A DNA stretch of 64,000 bases, taken from the NCBI GenBank assembly GCA_025201345.1, contig JAIXMG010000001.1:1116001-1180000 (forward strand), written 5' to 3'. Of this stretch, positions 1 to 12,909 are shown one piece after another. A program made the translations under genes and the position numbers. Within the stretch, counting starts at the first letter, position 1. Every line of letters begins with the position of its first letter. Source of the DNA: Thamnidium elegans (Eukaryota; Mucoromycota; Mucoromycetes; Mucorales; Mucoraceae). The notes below the pieces were generated by a model. It ran no database searches, was not told the DNA's origin, and saw only the letters and a list, made by a program, of their open reading frames with translations.

Positions 1-104
1 GCAGGAGCAGAGGCTTGAGCCTGAGCAATTTGCTGTTGTTGCTCAGCTGAGAGCTGTTGAACGGGGACAGCTTCAGCGGGGGTGACGACAGGAGAAGTAG
101 ACAT
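1..104 (-). CDS. 5' end of an unknown protein (truncated by window edge)
   Basis: A minus-strand ATG at 104 opens a frame that runs off the window. The visible N-terminus starts MSTSPVVTPAEAVPVQ and continues into a Gln/Ala-rich stretch (QQQQ, AQAQ). Upstream on the minus strand (105-300) is a purine-rich leader typical of the genes here. Codon use (GTC, ACC, CCC) is more GC-rich than in neighbouring spacers, which suggests a real, perhaps well-expressed gene. The family cannot be recognised from about 34 residues. Confidence 0.55.
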   Translation of the reverse strand, partial: MSTSPVVTPAEAVPVQQLSAEQQQQIAQAQASAP

Positions 105-1600
105 GACGAGCTTTTCGGGTTTTTCTATTTTATGAATTTTTTTTGTAGTTTATATTATTGATAATGTCAAACCCAAAATTATGAGATTAGACAATTAAAG
201 AAAACGGCGAATAAACGTCGAAAAGAAGAGAAGAAAAAAAAAGAGAGAAAGAGAGAGAAAAAAAAAAAAGAAAAAAAAAGAATAATACTGTTATACTACT
301 GTGTCTCAATAATCCACTCTTCCCCCGTTTCTCTGTCCGGCCCACGCTCATATTTATTTTACGCACTAAATAATACCCACTCTCCCTTTTATCTTGTACT
401 GGAAAAAATTTTCTATCGGGGTTTGCATTACTTTTCTGGAATTTTACGAAAAAATATGTTGAAAAAGAAACAAGGTCACACTTGGCTTAGCTCAAAAACT
501 ACTATACTACTTGCCTTAGTTTATATCACAGTTAAACTCAATGCATTGATATTAAAACTCTCGAAAAGCTAGTGCTTATACATAATTTTATTTTACCTGA
601 ACGAACTAAAATCAGATGCATTAATAACTCTAAACACTTATATTTTTCAGTTACTATTATAGAGTTTTTAACTAACTTATTCAAAGTTCTCAGACGTCAT
701 GTAACTTTGAATGCTTTATGATTTAAAGCTGTAAAAGCCTAATACCTCGTGAAAAGCACCTATAGAATCGCTATCATTAAAAAGAGATTTTGTCGAGGAA
801 ATAATAAAAAAGGACATCACTCATTATTTTAGTAGTATAATATAAACGCCTGAATTAACACTTATTATGCTGCGCTCGGAGATACATAAAATATGTCTTC
901 TATTAGTTAAGGCTTCAAGTTTATTTACAATATCTAATATATGTAGCAGCTATCGATGTCTTTTATTTTTATATATCATTTTCGTTTCTTTAGCACAGAT
1001 AATAGAGGCTAAAATAACTAATTATGCTATCTAGAATCTTCTACATATTATAACCGAGAGAAAAAACAACGATGTTCTTTTATTTTACAAGTTTTCTTTT
1101 AGGTTCCATTACTTATACGCTTAAGTACCGAGAATATAGTAACTAGTTACATCTGTCACAATTACGTTTTTCATATGCCCTCTCTCTCCGTAGCATTTGA
1201 CTTCCAGGTACGTAAGAATACAATCCTCGGTTAATATTAATCAGTTTTTAAATCGTTGTAAAAGTTGTTTTCAACCTATTGCATTGAAAAAAACTAAAGG
1301 TTTTTCGGGATCATCTTTTTTGAATTACTACATATTTGGATATGTGTTTACATTAAAAGTTCTGAGTTTAAATCATTTTGAATTAGAACTTTAAATTTTC
1401 TACTGGTTAAAAACTTTGCATTATTTCAATGTCTACATTACACAAGAAATAAGGGGGCGCATTGTATAGGCTTTAAAAAGAAACGATTTAAACAATTGTC
1501 TTAATTTTTCATTTGCTAAAATGCATTTAGTTTCGGGTTGCTTTATAAAAATACCATCATGCATTTTCTGTTCAACATTAATAACAATAAATCAAAATGT
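105..1600. other. AT-rich intergenic spacer
   Basis: It holds the purine-rich leader of the minus-strand gene at 1-104 (roughly 200-285) and then about 1.3 kb of AT-rich sequence. The only long open stretch (1197-1394) has no recognisable domain or codon bias. I see no RNA gene. Confidence 0.5.
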
Positions 1601-1633
1601 TTATGCTTACTACAAAAGTAATTATCTCCTTAA

Positions 1634-2400
1634 GTGTTAGGGACACTGGAATGTCTCTGTACAGCACTTTCTAGACCTAGACTTATTGATCCTGAAAGAG
1701 AGTCTGTTTTTACTGCCATTATCGGTCTAGATTCCAGTCAGCATCAACTTAGGCGCTGTAACACGAAATATTATTACCATTTATCAAGCCCTGCTCTTTA
1801 TTCAAGCAAACTACAGAAAAAAAATGAAGAAGGTATTACCGTAATTGAGTCTGTCATAAAAATATTTGGATACTAATAGTTTTCTTATGTAGTTATGCAG
1901 ATTATATGTTGATTCCTTCAGAAATACTTTTTACATTGTATGGATTATAAAGGCGAGCAGAGAGTTTCAGAATATATATGGACAATATGCTATCGAATTG
2001 TATACCAAAGTACAATAGAAAAAAAAAGAAGCAAAAAGAAAAATAAAAAGCTCAAGAATAAGGGCAAGAAAAAATAATCTTCAATTGTCAACAGGTAATC
2101 AAGTGCATTTTGCACCGTAAAGTTAAATTCAAGTAATAATAAGCTTTACAATTGTATAGAAATGATAAATAGAGCCCCGAAAAGCCCCAAGAGCAGGACA
2201 AGAAAATGTTCCTCCGATAGTATTTGGGAACGACATGTTTTGGTAAGGATTTACTGGAGCTGAAAGGCCTTCGATGTTGCGTTGTCGATATTTTATGGAG
2301 ATATTTAAAGAAGATATATCTTCTGGTCGTTCCGATAGACGAATTCAAAAAGAAACAAGTGCAGTGCAGATTCTCATGCCGTAGCGTATTCATAAATAAA
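1634..2400 (+). pseudogene. Decayed Fanzor (eukaryotic TnpB-like) relic A
   Basis: Fragments of a Fanzor RNA-guided nuclease of the kind multiplied in Mucorales. The frame at 1634-1876 carries LIDPERESVF, matching the RuvC-I block (family form DPGxRD), then RRCNTKYYYHLSS and GITVIESVI, which resemble the conserved R-x5-YY-L and GI-x-x-IES segments. Further on, after frame changes, come MDYKGEQRVSEY (about 1940-1975), a block around PPIVFGND (about 2205), and PIDEFKKKQVQCRFSC (about 2330-2375), which resembles the DEF-TS-x2-C-x2-C start of the zinc ribbon. The N-terminal half is absent and several stops and frameshifts lie between blocks, so it is not functional. The assignment rests on motif order and similarity to relics B and D. 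Confidence 0.6.
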
Positions 2401-3921
2401 TAATAAACAAATGTCGTCAAATGTACTACTTTGAAATTAACAACAAACAGTGGGACTAAAAAAATACAAAAATAGTAATGAACTTAATATTTAAATGATA
2501 CTTTTATACTATTCAGCGTATTTTTTTAAGGGATTTGAAACATCGATTATATTTATAAGTTTAATAGTACACTTTTAATTCAATAGAAGTGGCAGTTGTA
2601 AAGTTCACGTAGCTCAATAAGCTCCCTCTTACATGTACTAAGTAGCGTTTCCTCAGATCTATTCTGTCCCACAATAACACAAGGCACAAACTTTGCCAAG
2701 CAAAAAGTACACATATAAAAAAAAGAAAACTAGAAAACAAGACGTGATTGAGGGAATTAATACGATTGTAATATGACTAAAAGAAGAATAAAATAAAATA
2801 GTTAATAAAGGCACTATAAATTGACTTGCGCCGTGTTTATAAGTTAAATATAGATCCGTCATTACTTGTATTTACTATCCAATGCTAGTATGTTATGTAT
2901 ATAGTTACTCATATCACTCTATTTTATCAATCGGGTTATCTTGTATATACATATAACAGAATCATTAATGTAGTGGTTGCGGAGGTTCTATTTCCCGTCC
3001 GTTACAAGTTTACTGTATCTCCTGAAAAGGAACTTTATAACGGTCCAATTAGAGCTAAAGACCAGTGACGCTATAATTTGTCTAAATCTGTCTATTGTAT
3101 GTACCACTTTCAAAAAAGATAAACAAAAATAAACCGATGCACTTATCACGTTATAACATATATATATATTATTAGTTTAGTTATTTTATTTTATGTCATT
3201 CCTTTAACTACAGAATGGTTGCATGTTACATCAATATGAAATAATAGGCAATCATCTAAATTGTACGACCAGTTTTCAAAGACTTTTTTTCTTCTTCTAT
3301 TCTTACAGTCATGGCTAAAGAATAGTATCTACGCTAAAAATATAGTTACAATAGTATCCGACTAACGCTATATGATGGTTAAAATAAACTGATATATATA
3401 CTATATATTGTTTCAAAGAAAGCGTTTGAATATATTTTATGCGTGACATATGTAGCGAAATCCCAAACGCTTTATTAAACAAACAATAAAGAATTTGCGT
3501 TAATATATCATTATTAAAACCTTAAAATGATCTCTATTACATCTTTTGGAAAAATAAAGAAGTATCAGTTTTAATTGTAAATTGAACAAAACAATGGAAG
3601 ACATGTTTATCCCAAAAAGTTACGACTTTCCTGTAACACCGACCACTCTCTTTTTGAAACTTGGAAACCTAACGTTTTAAAAAGGATAAAATGACTAAAT
3701 TTAACTACTTTGTTAACTAAACAAAAGAACAAAAAAAAAAGTAACACGAAGCGAAAAAAAAAATAGAGTTATGCATAACTGATATTGTGATCAGTTCAAG
3801 TAATACAGAACAGATAACCTATTTTGTTTTAGTTGACCAAAAAAAAAAGATTTATAATAAAAATATATTCACAGTTTATAATGGGATTTAAAAATAAAAA
3901 ACAATGGAGAAAGGAAAGATA
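2401..3921. other. AT-rich spacer downstream of PMA1
   Basis: About 1.5 kb with short homopolymers and TATATA tracts. ORFs such as 2659-2862 show no domain. The part next to 3921 is the 3' flank of the minus-strand H+-ATPase. Nothing else is supported. Confidence 0.5.
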
Positions 3922-4023
3922 TTATTGTTTAGTAGGAGTGTGTGTACTTCCACCGCTAAGAACTTGTGCGACATGATTAGTCTAATAAAAAGAATAAATA
4001 AGTAATATGTTCTACAAAAGTAT

Positions 4024-4061
<38 letters not shown>

Positions 4062-6968
4062 TGTACAGATGAGAATCTTCTCATTTCATTAGGTTCCATT
4101 GACATTTTCTTATTTATACCAAAAATTCTCTTTCCAAAGTTACGAGGTCTTGACATAGAACGAAGTGATTGAGTACGATTAGCATAATAACGAGCAGATC
4201 CAGACGCAGAGACTACAGAAGGACGCCGTGAGCGACGAGTGGAAGTACCATCTGGCGCGGTATTATAACGTCTAAAGTATTTCTGCATGCCAAACTTAAT
4301 CAAATCTAACGGAGCAAACCAAATAAAGTTCCAGACCCAAGCAATACCTGCTAAAGGCCATTCGCATCCAACGATATTTGTAAAGCTCCAATCAGCATAC
4401 ACAGAAATAAAGGTAGCGGTCAATTGAGCAATAACAAATGCAACCATTAACAACGTAGAAGGACGTTCGAGGAAGAACCAACTCTGCGAACGAGTAACAA
4501 AAATAAGACCTTGAGAAATAGTAGACACTTGAAGGTAGATAACCGAATGAAGGACGCCGTCGTTCGGATCGGTAAATTCCTTAATACCAAAGTGAGACTG
4601 GAAAAAGCTAGTCTTATAAAGAACAGCAAAGAATACAATAGTAGATGCTGCTAGATATAGACCGTACATAATTGCATAAGAAAAGATTTCAAAAAGATTC
4701 CATTGATCAGGGAAAGGAGATGGTCTAACACGATCTGTTGAAATGGTCATGATTGTACCATCATTCAATACTGCTAAAATCAAAACCATAAAGGGCGGGA
4801 AGTTATATTTAAATGCAAATACCATAACTGCAAAACCAACTACTACACGAATAGTAACCGAGCAAGTATAAATAGAATAATTTCTCATACGTTGAAAAAT
4901 TTGTCTAGAATGAATCAATGCTTCAATAATAACGGAAAGACCCGGTTCGGTAAGTACAATATCTGCCGCGGATCTGGCAGCGTCAGAGGCATCAGATACT
5001 GCGATACCAACGTTAGATTTAGAAAGAGCCGGTGCGTCATTGACACCATCACCCGTCATTGCTGTCATATGGCCCATAGCTTGAAGTCTTTGGACAATTT
5101 CGTACTTGTGCTCAGGATACACACCAGCAAATCCGTCAGCTTGTAATACAAGGTCATCTATATTAGAGTAGCCAGATCCAGAAGGAGGACCGTCTTTTAA
5201 AGTAGTAGATAAGTACATGTTATCACCCATACCAAGTCGACGACCCGTTTCTTTAGCAATGGCTAATTGATCTCCTGTAATCATTTTAACCTGTACACCT
5301 AATTCAATAGCGCGATCGATAGTTTCCTTTGTATCCGAACGAGGAGGATCATAAATGGGTAAAAGTCCGATAAGACGGAAACCAGAACCTTTTGATTTGG
5401 GATCGTTACCATCAATTTCTTCAATAGCAACAGCGAGTGATCTTAAACCGCGACGAGCAAACTCATCAACGTCATCATTAAGTAATTGGATCTGCGCTTC
5501 TGTTTTGTCACGAGAGCAAAGATCTAGAATAAAATGGGACATTCCCTTGGTAGCACGGAACAATTTCCCATCTGATATTCTTCTATAAGTAATTTCTGTA
5601 CGTTTGTTCGTGGGATTAAATGGCTCAAATTCAAGTTCTTCAATATCATGCCTAGCTTCTTTAGGGTTAGGTAAAGAATTTACAACGCAAAAATCGATAG
5701 CATCTTGATTTTCAGTGCGTGAGGCATAAGCAGAGATAACAATAATTCCCTCAGCATCAATCTCAGCGTATGTTTTGATTGTAGGTTTGTCAACAATCAA
5801 CTTATTCAGTGTAAGGGTACCCGTCTTATCTGAACACAAAATTGTAACTGCTGCCATTTCTTCAATTGCAGTAATACGAGTGACTATAGCCTTGTGCTCA
5901 GCCAATTGTTTAGCACCAATAGCAAGCGTAACCGAAAGAACGGTTGGCATGGCAATAGGAATACCACCAATAAGTAACACAAGCAAATTATCAATACCAT
6001 CACGATAACTATAACGGAATCCAGCGTACATGACTAATATCTCTGCTACCAAAAACAATCCAATACTACACAGACAAAAGTTACCAATCTTTGCCAAGAT
6101 AGATTGCAAATGACCGACATCATCACCAGCGTCTCCAACCAATTTGGCGGCACGACCAAAGAAAGTATTTAATCCAGTGCCAATCACAACTGCCTCCGCT
6201 TCACCTTGCTTTACAGTAGATCCAGAAAATATTTCATCTCCAGCGTGTTTACCTACGGGCAAAGATTCGCCTGTTAACGCAGCTTGATCAATCGAGACTT
6301 GACCATGAGCAGAGATCAATCTACCATCTGCTGGGATAACATCACCGAGTTTAATACTAATAACATCACCAGGTACTAATTCTGCTGCTTCCATCGTTCT
6401 CCATTCACCATCACGTTTGACTTTACATTCAGGTGCTAATGATTCCATTAAAGCTTTGACAGCGTTACCTGCTTGACGCTCTTCCAAGAAACCGATAATA
6501 GAGTTTGCCAGTAGTAATAAAACAATACCAATAAAGTCTTCCCAGTCAGGAGGTTGTCCACCGCCATTTGATAAAGCAATAGCGACAATAGCTGCCGCTT
6601 CCATAACCCAAGAAAGTGGGTTCCACATAAATCCGAGGAATTGTAAGATTGGGTTTACTTCCTTGTGTTCCAATCGATTGTAACCAAATTTCTCTACACG
6701 AGCAACTGCTTCTGTTGAAGTAAGACCACCTGTAGTAGTTCTAACAAACAAAAAGATTAACAAATATATATATATATATTTATATATAATCACATTACTG
6801 TAAAAGTACAAAAACATCTCCTGGTTCCATAGTTGATAAATCGTATTTATCTTTATCATATAATTCTTCTACAGTTAATTGTTGCATTGGAGTTAAATCC
6901 TTTTTTTGATTTGAAGATGAACTTTTAGGCCCTTTTTCCTGTTCGATCTCGCCTTTTTCTCTCGTCAT
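3922..6968 (-). CDS. PMA1: Plasma-membrane H+-ATPase (P-type, P3A)
   Basis: This is the proton pump that energises the plasma membrane by ATP-driven H+ export. I predict three exons: 6968-6799, 6740-4061 and 3981-3922, giving 969 aa. The intron at 6798-6741 restores the conserved MEPGDVFVLLQTTTGGL junction; without it the first exon would be missed. Visible hallmarks are the actuator LTGES (about residue 213), the phosphorylation motif CSDKTGTLT (about 360), the hinge MTGDGVNDAP, and about ten hydrophobic segments. After the last helix comes a basic Ser/Arg-rich tail (RRSRRPS, TQSLRSMSRPR). The last intron (4060-3982) is mostly a homopolymer on this strand (GTAAAA...), and the final 19 codons end TPTKQ. 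The long tail and the MEPGDVF leader resemble plant-like fungal pumps more than yeast Pma1. It is divergent from the MYSM1-like gene, with 1.15 kb between them. Confidence 0.95.
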
Positions 6969-7518
6969 ACTGATTCAAGTAATTAAATAATGTATAAAAG
7001 AGTAAGACACAGTAAAAAAGAAAAAAGAAAATAATAAAAGAGAGAGAGAAAGAAAAAAAAGAGAGAGAAAATATTTATACCATTGGAAAAAAAAGGTGAT
7101 CATTTCTTTCCGATACGTTATACAAAAAAAATCAAGCACACTATTTTCATAAATCATTTTGTACAACATCTGCGTTAGACCTGTCATAAGTTAATATGTA
7201 TATTAAGTAATATCAAACAAATAAATAAAGATCTTGGATCTATTTTTTTATGGGTATGTTCAAATATTCTTGTATATTGCAAGTTATAAAAGTATACATA
7301 TAAAAAAAAAGTATATCGGTTTAAGCGTTCACTTGTTATTAACTACTGACTATTTAGGTAACAATTTTTTTTTTGCAAGATGTCATAATTTTCACTTGTC
7401 TAATAAATGAACCAGTAGATAATAACAAGTATTATCCAACATTAAATCAACATGTACTATATCAACAATATGATAAAAAAGACGTGTAACAATAATGGTA
7501 TACTAATCTGACCTTTAT

Positions 7519-7568
<50 letters not shown>

Positions 7569-8116
7569 ACCGTAATCTCGGTTCACTTGAAAAACATTGA
7601 TAATCTTTTTACATGAAACAGTTGCACCATGTGACGATTTACGTAATAAAAAGCGCAATATAGTAAAATATATCAAATGACTCTTTTCAGATGGAGGTAA
7701 GTCTGATGATTAAGGAAACTGTTACAAGGCACCATAAAATCATGAGAGGATTTCCAAGTACGAAACAAGGTTATACACAAAAATAAACTACTTGTAATCC
7801 TATTGATAATAAAAGATAATGCACGCTTTTAAAAACAATAGATTGCATATGTTGTCTGCTTAACGATTGTAACTACCCACAAAACCCTTTTTGTAACCTA
7901 TTCGATAAAATATGCCTTGGCAAAAAAAAAACCACACCCAATTAAATCAAAAAATATTGCGTAAAGCCACTTTGTTAAAATATATGCCAGTTATTTCGTA
8001 CCTTTTTTATTTATGAGAATTATTAGGTGAGAACAGTCACTCAAATGCTTTGAACGCTGTTTTTTATGTTTTTTTTTCTGAATACTTGTCTTAATAAACC
8101 AAAAAAAAAAAAAAAA
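6969..8116. other. Divergent promoter spacer between PMA1 and the MYSM1-like gene
   Basis: About 1.15 kb. It contains GA-rich leader sequence just upstream of PMA1 (7010-7080), a 46-nt pure T run at 7521-7566, and a 17-nt A run ending at the ATG of the plus-strand gene. No ORF with a recognisable domain. Presumably it holds both promoters. Confidence 0.6.
7521..7566. repeat. Poly-T tract (46 nt)
   Basis: An uninterrupted T run, the longest homopolymer in the window, lying in the shared PMA1/MYSM1 upstream region. Such tracts exclude nucleosomes in fungal promoters; a role here is inference, and the length may be affected by sequencing. Confidence 0.8.
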
Positions 8117-10789
8117 ATGGATCCAGACGAGGAGCTTATTGATATTGGTAGTGATGAAGAAGAAAACTCTACTATACCAAAGATAAAACCAAGGTTTGTT
8201 TTCTAATATGAACATCAACAAAACACATTTCTTTTTACTTAAGATACGCGCAAAAAAAAAATAGTATTGTAACCGATGACTGGAATGATAACAACATGGA
8301 TGTTGAATCTCGTAAATTAATCGAACAAATGTTGGCAGAGGAAGAATATTACTATCAACAAGATAGTTTACCCACTACTTCAAAAAAAAGAAAAGAAGCA
8401 ATTATTGATTCGGATTATAGTTTTCTTCCTAACGATTCATTTAAAAAGACAAAAAAAGAAGGTAACCTTTTTTTTAAAAAAAAAAAAGTTTCCTCCACTA
8501 AAAAAAACAATAGGTGTGATATCTTCGGCATCATTACCATCTCATAAAACACGCTGGAACTCAGAAGAAGATGATTTGTTGAGAGAGGCACTGGTAATAT
8601 ATACATGTAAATAATAAAAGGGCGAGATCATTAAATTATTTTGTTTAGGTAAAGTTTGGTTATGGTAATTGGAAAGCGATATCAGAGTACATAAAGACCA
8701 GGAACCCATTACAGTGTAAAAATCACGCTAGACATTTAATGCAAACCGATAAAGTTGAAGCTGTAACAAAACTAGAGAGCGAACACGATATACCCGTAGC
8801 CATGTCCGAAGAAGCACCACAAACAGAAATGAAACAAGAGATAAAACAAGTAAAATCTGATGTGAAACCTGTACAAGTTAAAAAATCTGAGCCTGTAGAG
8901 ATTAGAATATCTGAACATGTAGAGATTAAAAGGTCTAAACAGGCAGAGGTTAAAAACTCAGAACACGTAGAGATTAAACCAATGGAACCAGTAAATCTTC
9001 AATCTAAAATACAACTCCAACCGCATCAAAACCCATTGTTTGAACGCCACCAAGTCTCTGAAGAAGAAATGATTCATAACCCTGAATGGTTTAAACAAAA
9101 GTACAGTAAAACTCCAGATAGATACTTGAAGATCCGTAACCACATGTTGGACTGTTGGCATCAATGTAAACCGAAATATTTAACAAAAACCAGTGCACGT
9201 AAAGGATTAAAAGATTGTGGGGATGTAAATGCAATTGGTCGCGTACATCAATATTTAGAATCTGTTGGCGCCATTAATGTAGATTGTACAACACATGCTC
9301 CAAGACCTCCTAAACGAATCCCACGTGAAGTATATGAACAAGATGACCCAGAAGAATTTGATGCATCTGAATTTGTGGTTGGATATGACGGGTAAATATA
9401 AACACACACACATTGAAAATGACCTCATTTACATTGAAAAATTCTAAATAGACCTAGAAAGAGAAAAGTGAGGAATGAAAAAGGTGATTGGTAAAGTACT
9501 TTTTTTTTATTGTTGTTGTTGCTATGGTAATACTATATATTTTATTAATATTACATTTTTATATAGGGTGGATCCAAAAGAATTAGAAGGAAGAGTGATA
9601 GAGCATGGTCAAGCTGTCGTTCAATTAGGTAAATATATATATACATTTATTTATTTATTTATTTTTATACATCTTAAAACGTTTCATAGATGTAAAACCG
9701 AAACGTGTAATGAAAAAATCAAATCAATATTATGGTGGTGATGATTTTGGTAGAGGTTACGATCCATTTAGACTAGTCCCAACAAACCACTACAACGATG
9801 ATTTACCTGCTCCTTTTGAAGTAGAAATCCTAAGTGATGCTTTAGTAAGTCTTGATTTGCTTGCTAAAAAAAAACTAACATACATTCAAGCTTGTAATGG
9901 ACTTTCATTCTCATTTAGCACATACAGAAATTATTGGTTTATTAGGTGGCAATTTTATTACAAGAGGTGAAACAAAAATATTACAAGTGAAATCCGTGTT
10001 TCCTTGTCAAAGTACAAGTACAGGCATTCAATGCGAAATGGATCCTGCTTCTGAAATGAAGGCTCGTGAAGTATTTGCAGATAAAGGATTTGATGTAGTA
10101 GGTTGGTACCATTCGCATCCTACTTTTGAACCTCATCCAAGTATAAGAGATATCGAAAACCAAACATCTTATCAGGTAATATAACTTATTTTTTTAAAAC
10201 AGCATCGATCTAAAAAAAAAATCTCTTTTTATAATATAGACATTATTTAGAAAGGAAGATACTGGTGATGAACCATTTATTGGTGTCATCGTCACACCAT
10301 ACGACCCTGAGATTCTTAGTGACCACTCACAAATACAATACTTGCATATCAGTAAAGAATGGAACGAACTTCATTCATTTCGTAAGCAAATTTTTATATT
10401 GTGTGTACTCTACAAAATAAATAAATAAAACTAACTATTGTATATACAGGTGTACCATACGCATGTCGTAGAACCGTTTTACAAAGCGAGCAGGTCTCGT
10501 CCGAAATATTCAATCAACTAGTCGATTTAATTCAAGAATATAAAGATTATGAACAGTAAGTAACCCCACAAATATATATATACATGTATACTAAACTTTA
10601 AATATACGTAGTAAGGTCAACATGTTACTACCATTTAGTACTCAAACCAGACTAGATAAATTGTTAGATTCACTAAAAGCTCATTTATTTTTAAGACAGC
10701 AAGATGAAGAAACGTTTATTCAATCTGTAAAAGACCTAGTACTTGCCAATTTCGTACCTAAAGAACCAATACAAGATTGTACACAGTAG
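8117..10789 (+). CDS. MYSM1: MYSM1-like histone H2A deubiquitinase (SANT-SWIRM-MPN+)
   Basis: Zinc metalloprotease predicted to remove ubiquitin from histone H2A in chromatin. Exons by frame and splice motifs: 8117-8193, 8244-8461, 8514-8593, 8649-9391, 9452-9490, 9567-9628, 9690-9844, 9891-10175, 10240-10381, 10450-10555, 10612-10789. Domain order is that of animal MYSM1: an acidic N-terminus; a SANT/Myb repeat split by an intron (TRWNSEEDDLLREAL then VKFGYGNWKAISEYI); a Lys/Glu-rich linker with repeated VEIK-type units; a SWIRM domain (PEWFKQKYSKTPDRYLKIRN ... YLESVGAIN); and a JAMM/MPN+ domain. The catalytic JAMM set is complete: Glu in AHTEIIGLLGG, and HSH-x7-S-x2-D in WYHSHPTFEPHPSIRD. 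The protease is therefore predicted active. It converges on the NDT80-like gene (165 bp apart). Yeasts lack MYSM1, so this is a retained ancestral gene. Confidence 0.9.
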
Positions 10790-10889
10790 GCTTCTTTTTT
10801 TTCTTTATTATACAACTATTTATTAAATAAAAAAAGAAAAGAGAATGGTATGTAAAAAGAGAGATAAAATAATAGGTGGGATAAAAAAA

Positions 10890-10924
<35 letters not shown>

Positions 10925-10954
10925 TTGTTGTTTTTTGGTTCAAGGTTACAATTT

Positions 10955-12909
10955 TTATACAATTTGCTTGTTCATAAGATTAGGTACAGCGTTATTATTA
11001 TACTTTCTTCCTGAGTTAGCATAAGTAGGTGTTGTAGGAGAATAAGAGGTCCTAGTCTCATTTTGAGAAAAGTAAGCCTGTTGAGACCCTTCAGTTTGTT
11101 GACCAGGTGATGGTGCAGACGAAGAAGAAGAAGAACTGTTGTATCGTGCTCTTTGCCAATCATATCCACTATGAGGTGATTCAATAGGCCCAGTTTGTTG
11201 CATATTAAAAGAATGCTGCTGTATAGCTTTTGTCTCCTCGTTATTGTTATTATTATTCTGGAATTCATTAGAATAAGTTTCTGAGTGACTAGTAGCATCA
11301 TGAATAGCATAGTTGGGGACTTGCGTATGATGAGCGTAAGGTGATGGAAGAGGAGGATGAGATGCAGGTGAAGATACATTGGAGTTAACATGTTGTGCTT
11401 GATTGTTATTATTACCATATTGATGATAACCAGCAGCAGAAGGAGGATAATAAGGATATCCAGGTTGATTACCATTGTACTCTACACCAGGCCCTGAAGG
11501 CTTTTGATATGTTGAGAATACATGTTGACGGTGGTTTTCTTGTATAGTAGAAGCACCTTGTCCAGCAGCAGCAGCAGCGGCAGCGGCAGCGGCAGCGGCA
11601 GCAGCAACTTGAGGTCTATCACTAATATCAGCATAATGACCGGGACTTCTACCACGGACAACCAATGGAGAAGATCTGCACGAAGCTACCTTGATTAATT
11701 CATGACGATCTGTATCGGCAAATAGCTCTACTACACAGACATAATACTGTTGAGCAGCTCTACGTTTACCATTATTTGCTGTAGCCGTCTTAAACTGAAC
11801 ACGTTCAAAGGTAACGATATTTTGATTGTTTGCTACGGAACTCATGGTTAAATTACCACCTGGAGTAATAGGTTTAGGGTCAGGTCTAAATTGAGGACCT
11901 TTATCACGTTTAGGTGTATGTTGGATTAATTCAATTTCTTTTTCGCTATTAGCAACATGAGCAGTAATACCAAGTAAAAACCTGTGTACGGGCACCAGTC
12001 CTTGCTCTCCTTGTACGAAAATTTGTTGCATTTGATGAGATTCATTGATAGAATAATAATGGTTAAAGCCGTGAATAGAGAATACACTGCTTACTTGAAA
12101 GTAGTTTCGACGGTAACACGTCCAATCATTCTCTGCCATAAAGAAACCTCGATCCATTTTAGATTGGACCCGAACGGATAATCTAATAAATAAAAACTTG
12201 TAAATATGTGTATAAAAGTTATGCTTACATAATAATAATAAAAAACTCTTACAGGGTAGTTTTGTCAGAAGAGTAAAGGTTTTCAAAAGGTTCGACAGGA
12301 CTGAAATAAGGACCTGTTTCGTTAGCAAATAAACTAGTTCTACCGCGTACACTTGTACGTGCGGGAAAAGATGTAGGCTGTTGATAAATAGGTGATTCTT
12401 GTTGACTTCTGTTTTCAGGACGAGGTGTACCAGGTTGAGAGTGAGCAATCATACTAAAAAGAAAGAACCAATAAGAACCCCTCTTTAATTGTATATATAA
12501 AAACAAATAAATGAAACTTACCTAGGTAATCTACTTGTATCGGGTTCTTGATAAGATGTTTGCTGCCTAGAGTTAAAATAAAATAAAATTGTAAGCGTTT
12601 TTTTTTTTTTTTTTTTTTTTTTTTTTGTAGTACCTGTTGCACTAAACAGCGACAGGTACAGCATAAAAATGACATTCTTTTTCTTTTTCTTTTTTTTTTA
12701 TTGACGTTTAAAAAAAAAAAAACTTACATAGAATTTGATTCAGGCTGTGAATACCCATTAGAATGATTATAGTTTGTACTCGCAGTACCAGCAAAGGTAT
12801 TGTTGTTGGTGGTAGGTTTAGGAGATGATGGGTCTATTGCTGTAGGTGGGCTTTGGAGCGGCGCTTGAGGCACACTGTGCCAATCTTTAGAATCGTGTGT
12901 TGTATTCAT
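10955..12909 (-). CDS. NDT80/PhoG-type (Vib-1-like) transcription factor
   Basis: DNA-binding regulator with the Ig-fold NDT80/PhoG domain. Predicted exons on the minus strand: 12909-12728, 12566-12522, 12453-12253 and 12182-10955, giving 551 aa. The domain spans roughly residues 120-290, with MDRGFFMAENDWTCYRRNYF, TFERVQFKTATANNGKRRAA and VASCRSSPLVVRGRSPGHY; these blocks match Neurospora Vib-1 and yeast Ndt80 relatives. After it lie a run of 13 or more Ala (GCA/GCG repeat near 11567-11600) and a Gln/Asn/Ser-rich, probably disordered region. Intron 1 is long (about 160 nt, with a 22-nt T run). An 8-nt microexon there would break the frame, so I splice directly. Relatives control starvation responses, cell death or development. 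The exact role here is unknown. Confidence 0.88.

Noticed and set aside
8462..8488. 27-nt intron in the MYSM1-like gene (GTAACC to AAAG).
   Set aside because: Too short, and it leads to a stop; the 52-nt choice ending at 8513 gives the conserved SANT reading frame.
12650..12657. Possible 8-nt microexon in intron 1 of the NDT80-like gene.
   Set aside because: Including it shifts the frame of the next exon; direct splicing 12728 to 12566 is in frame.
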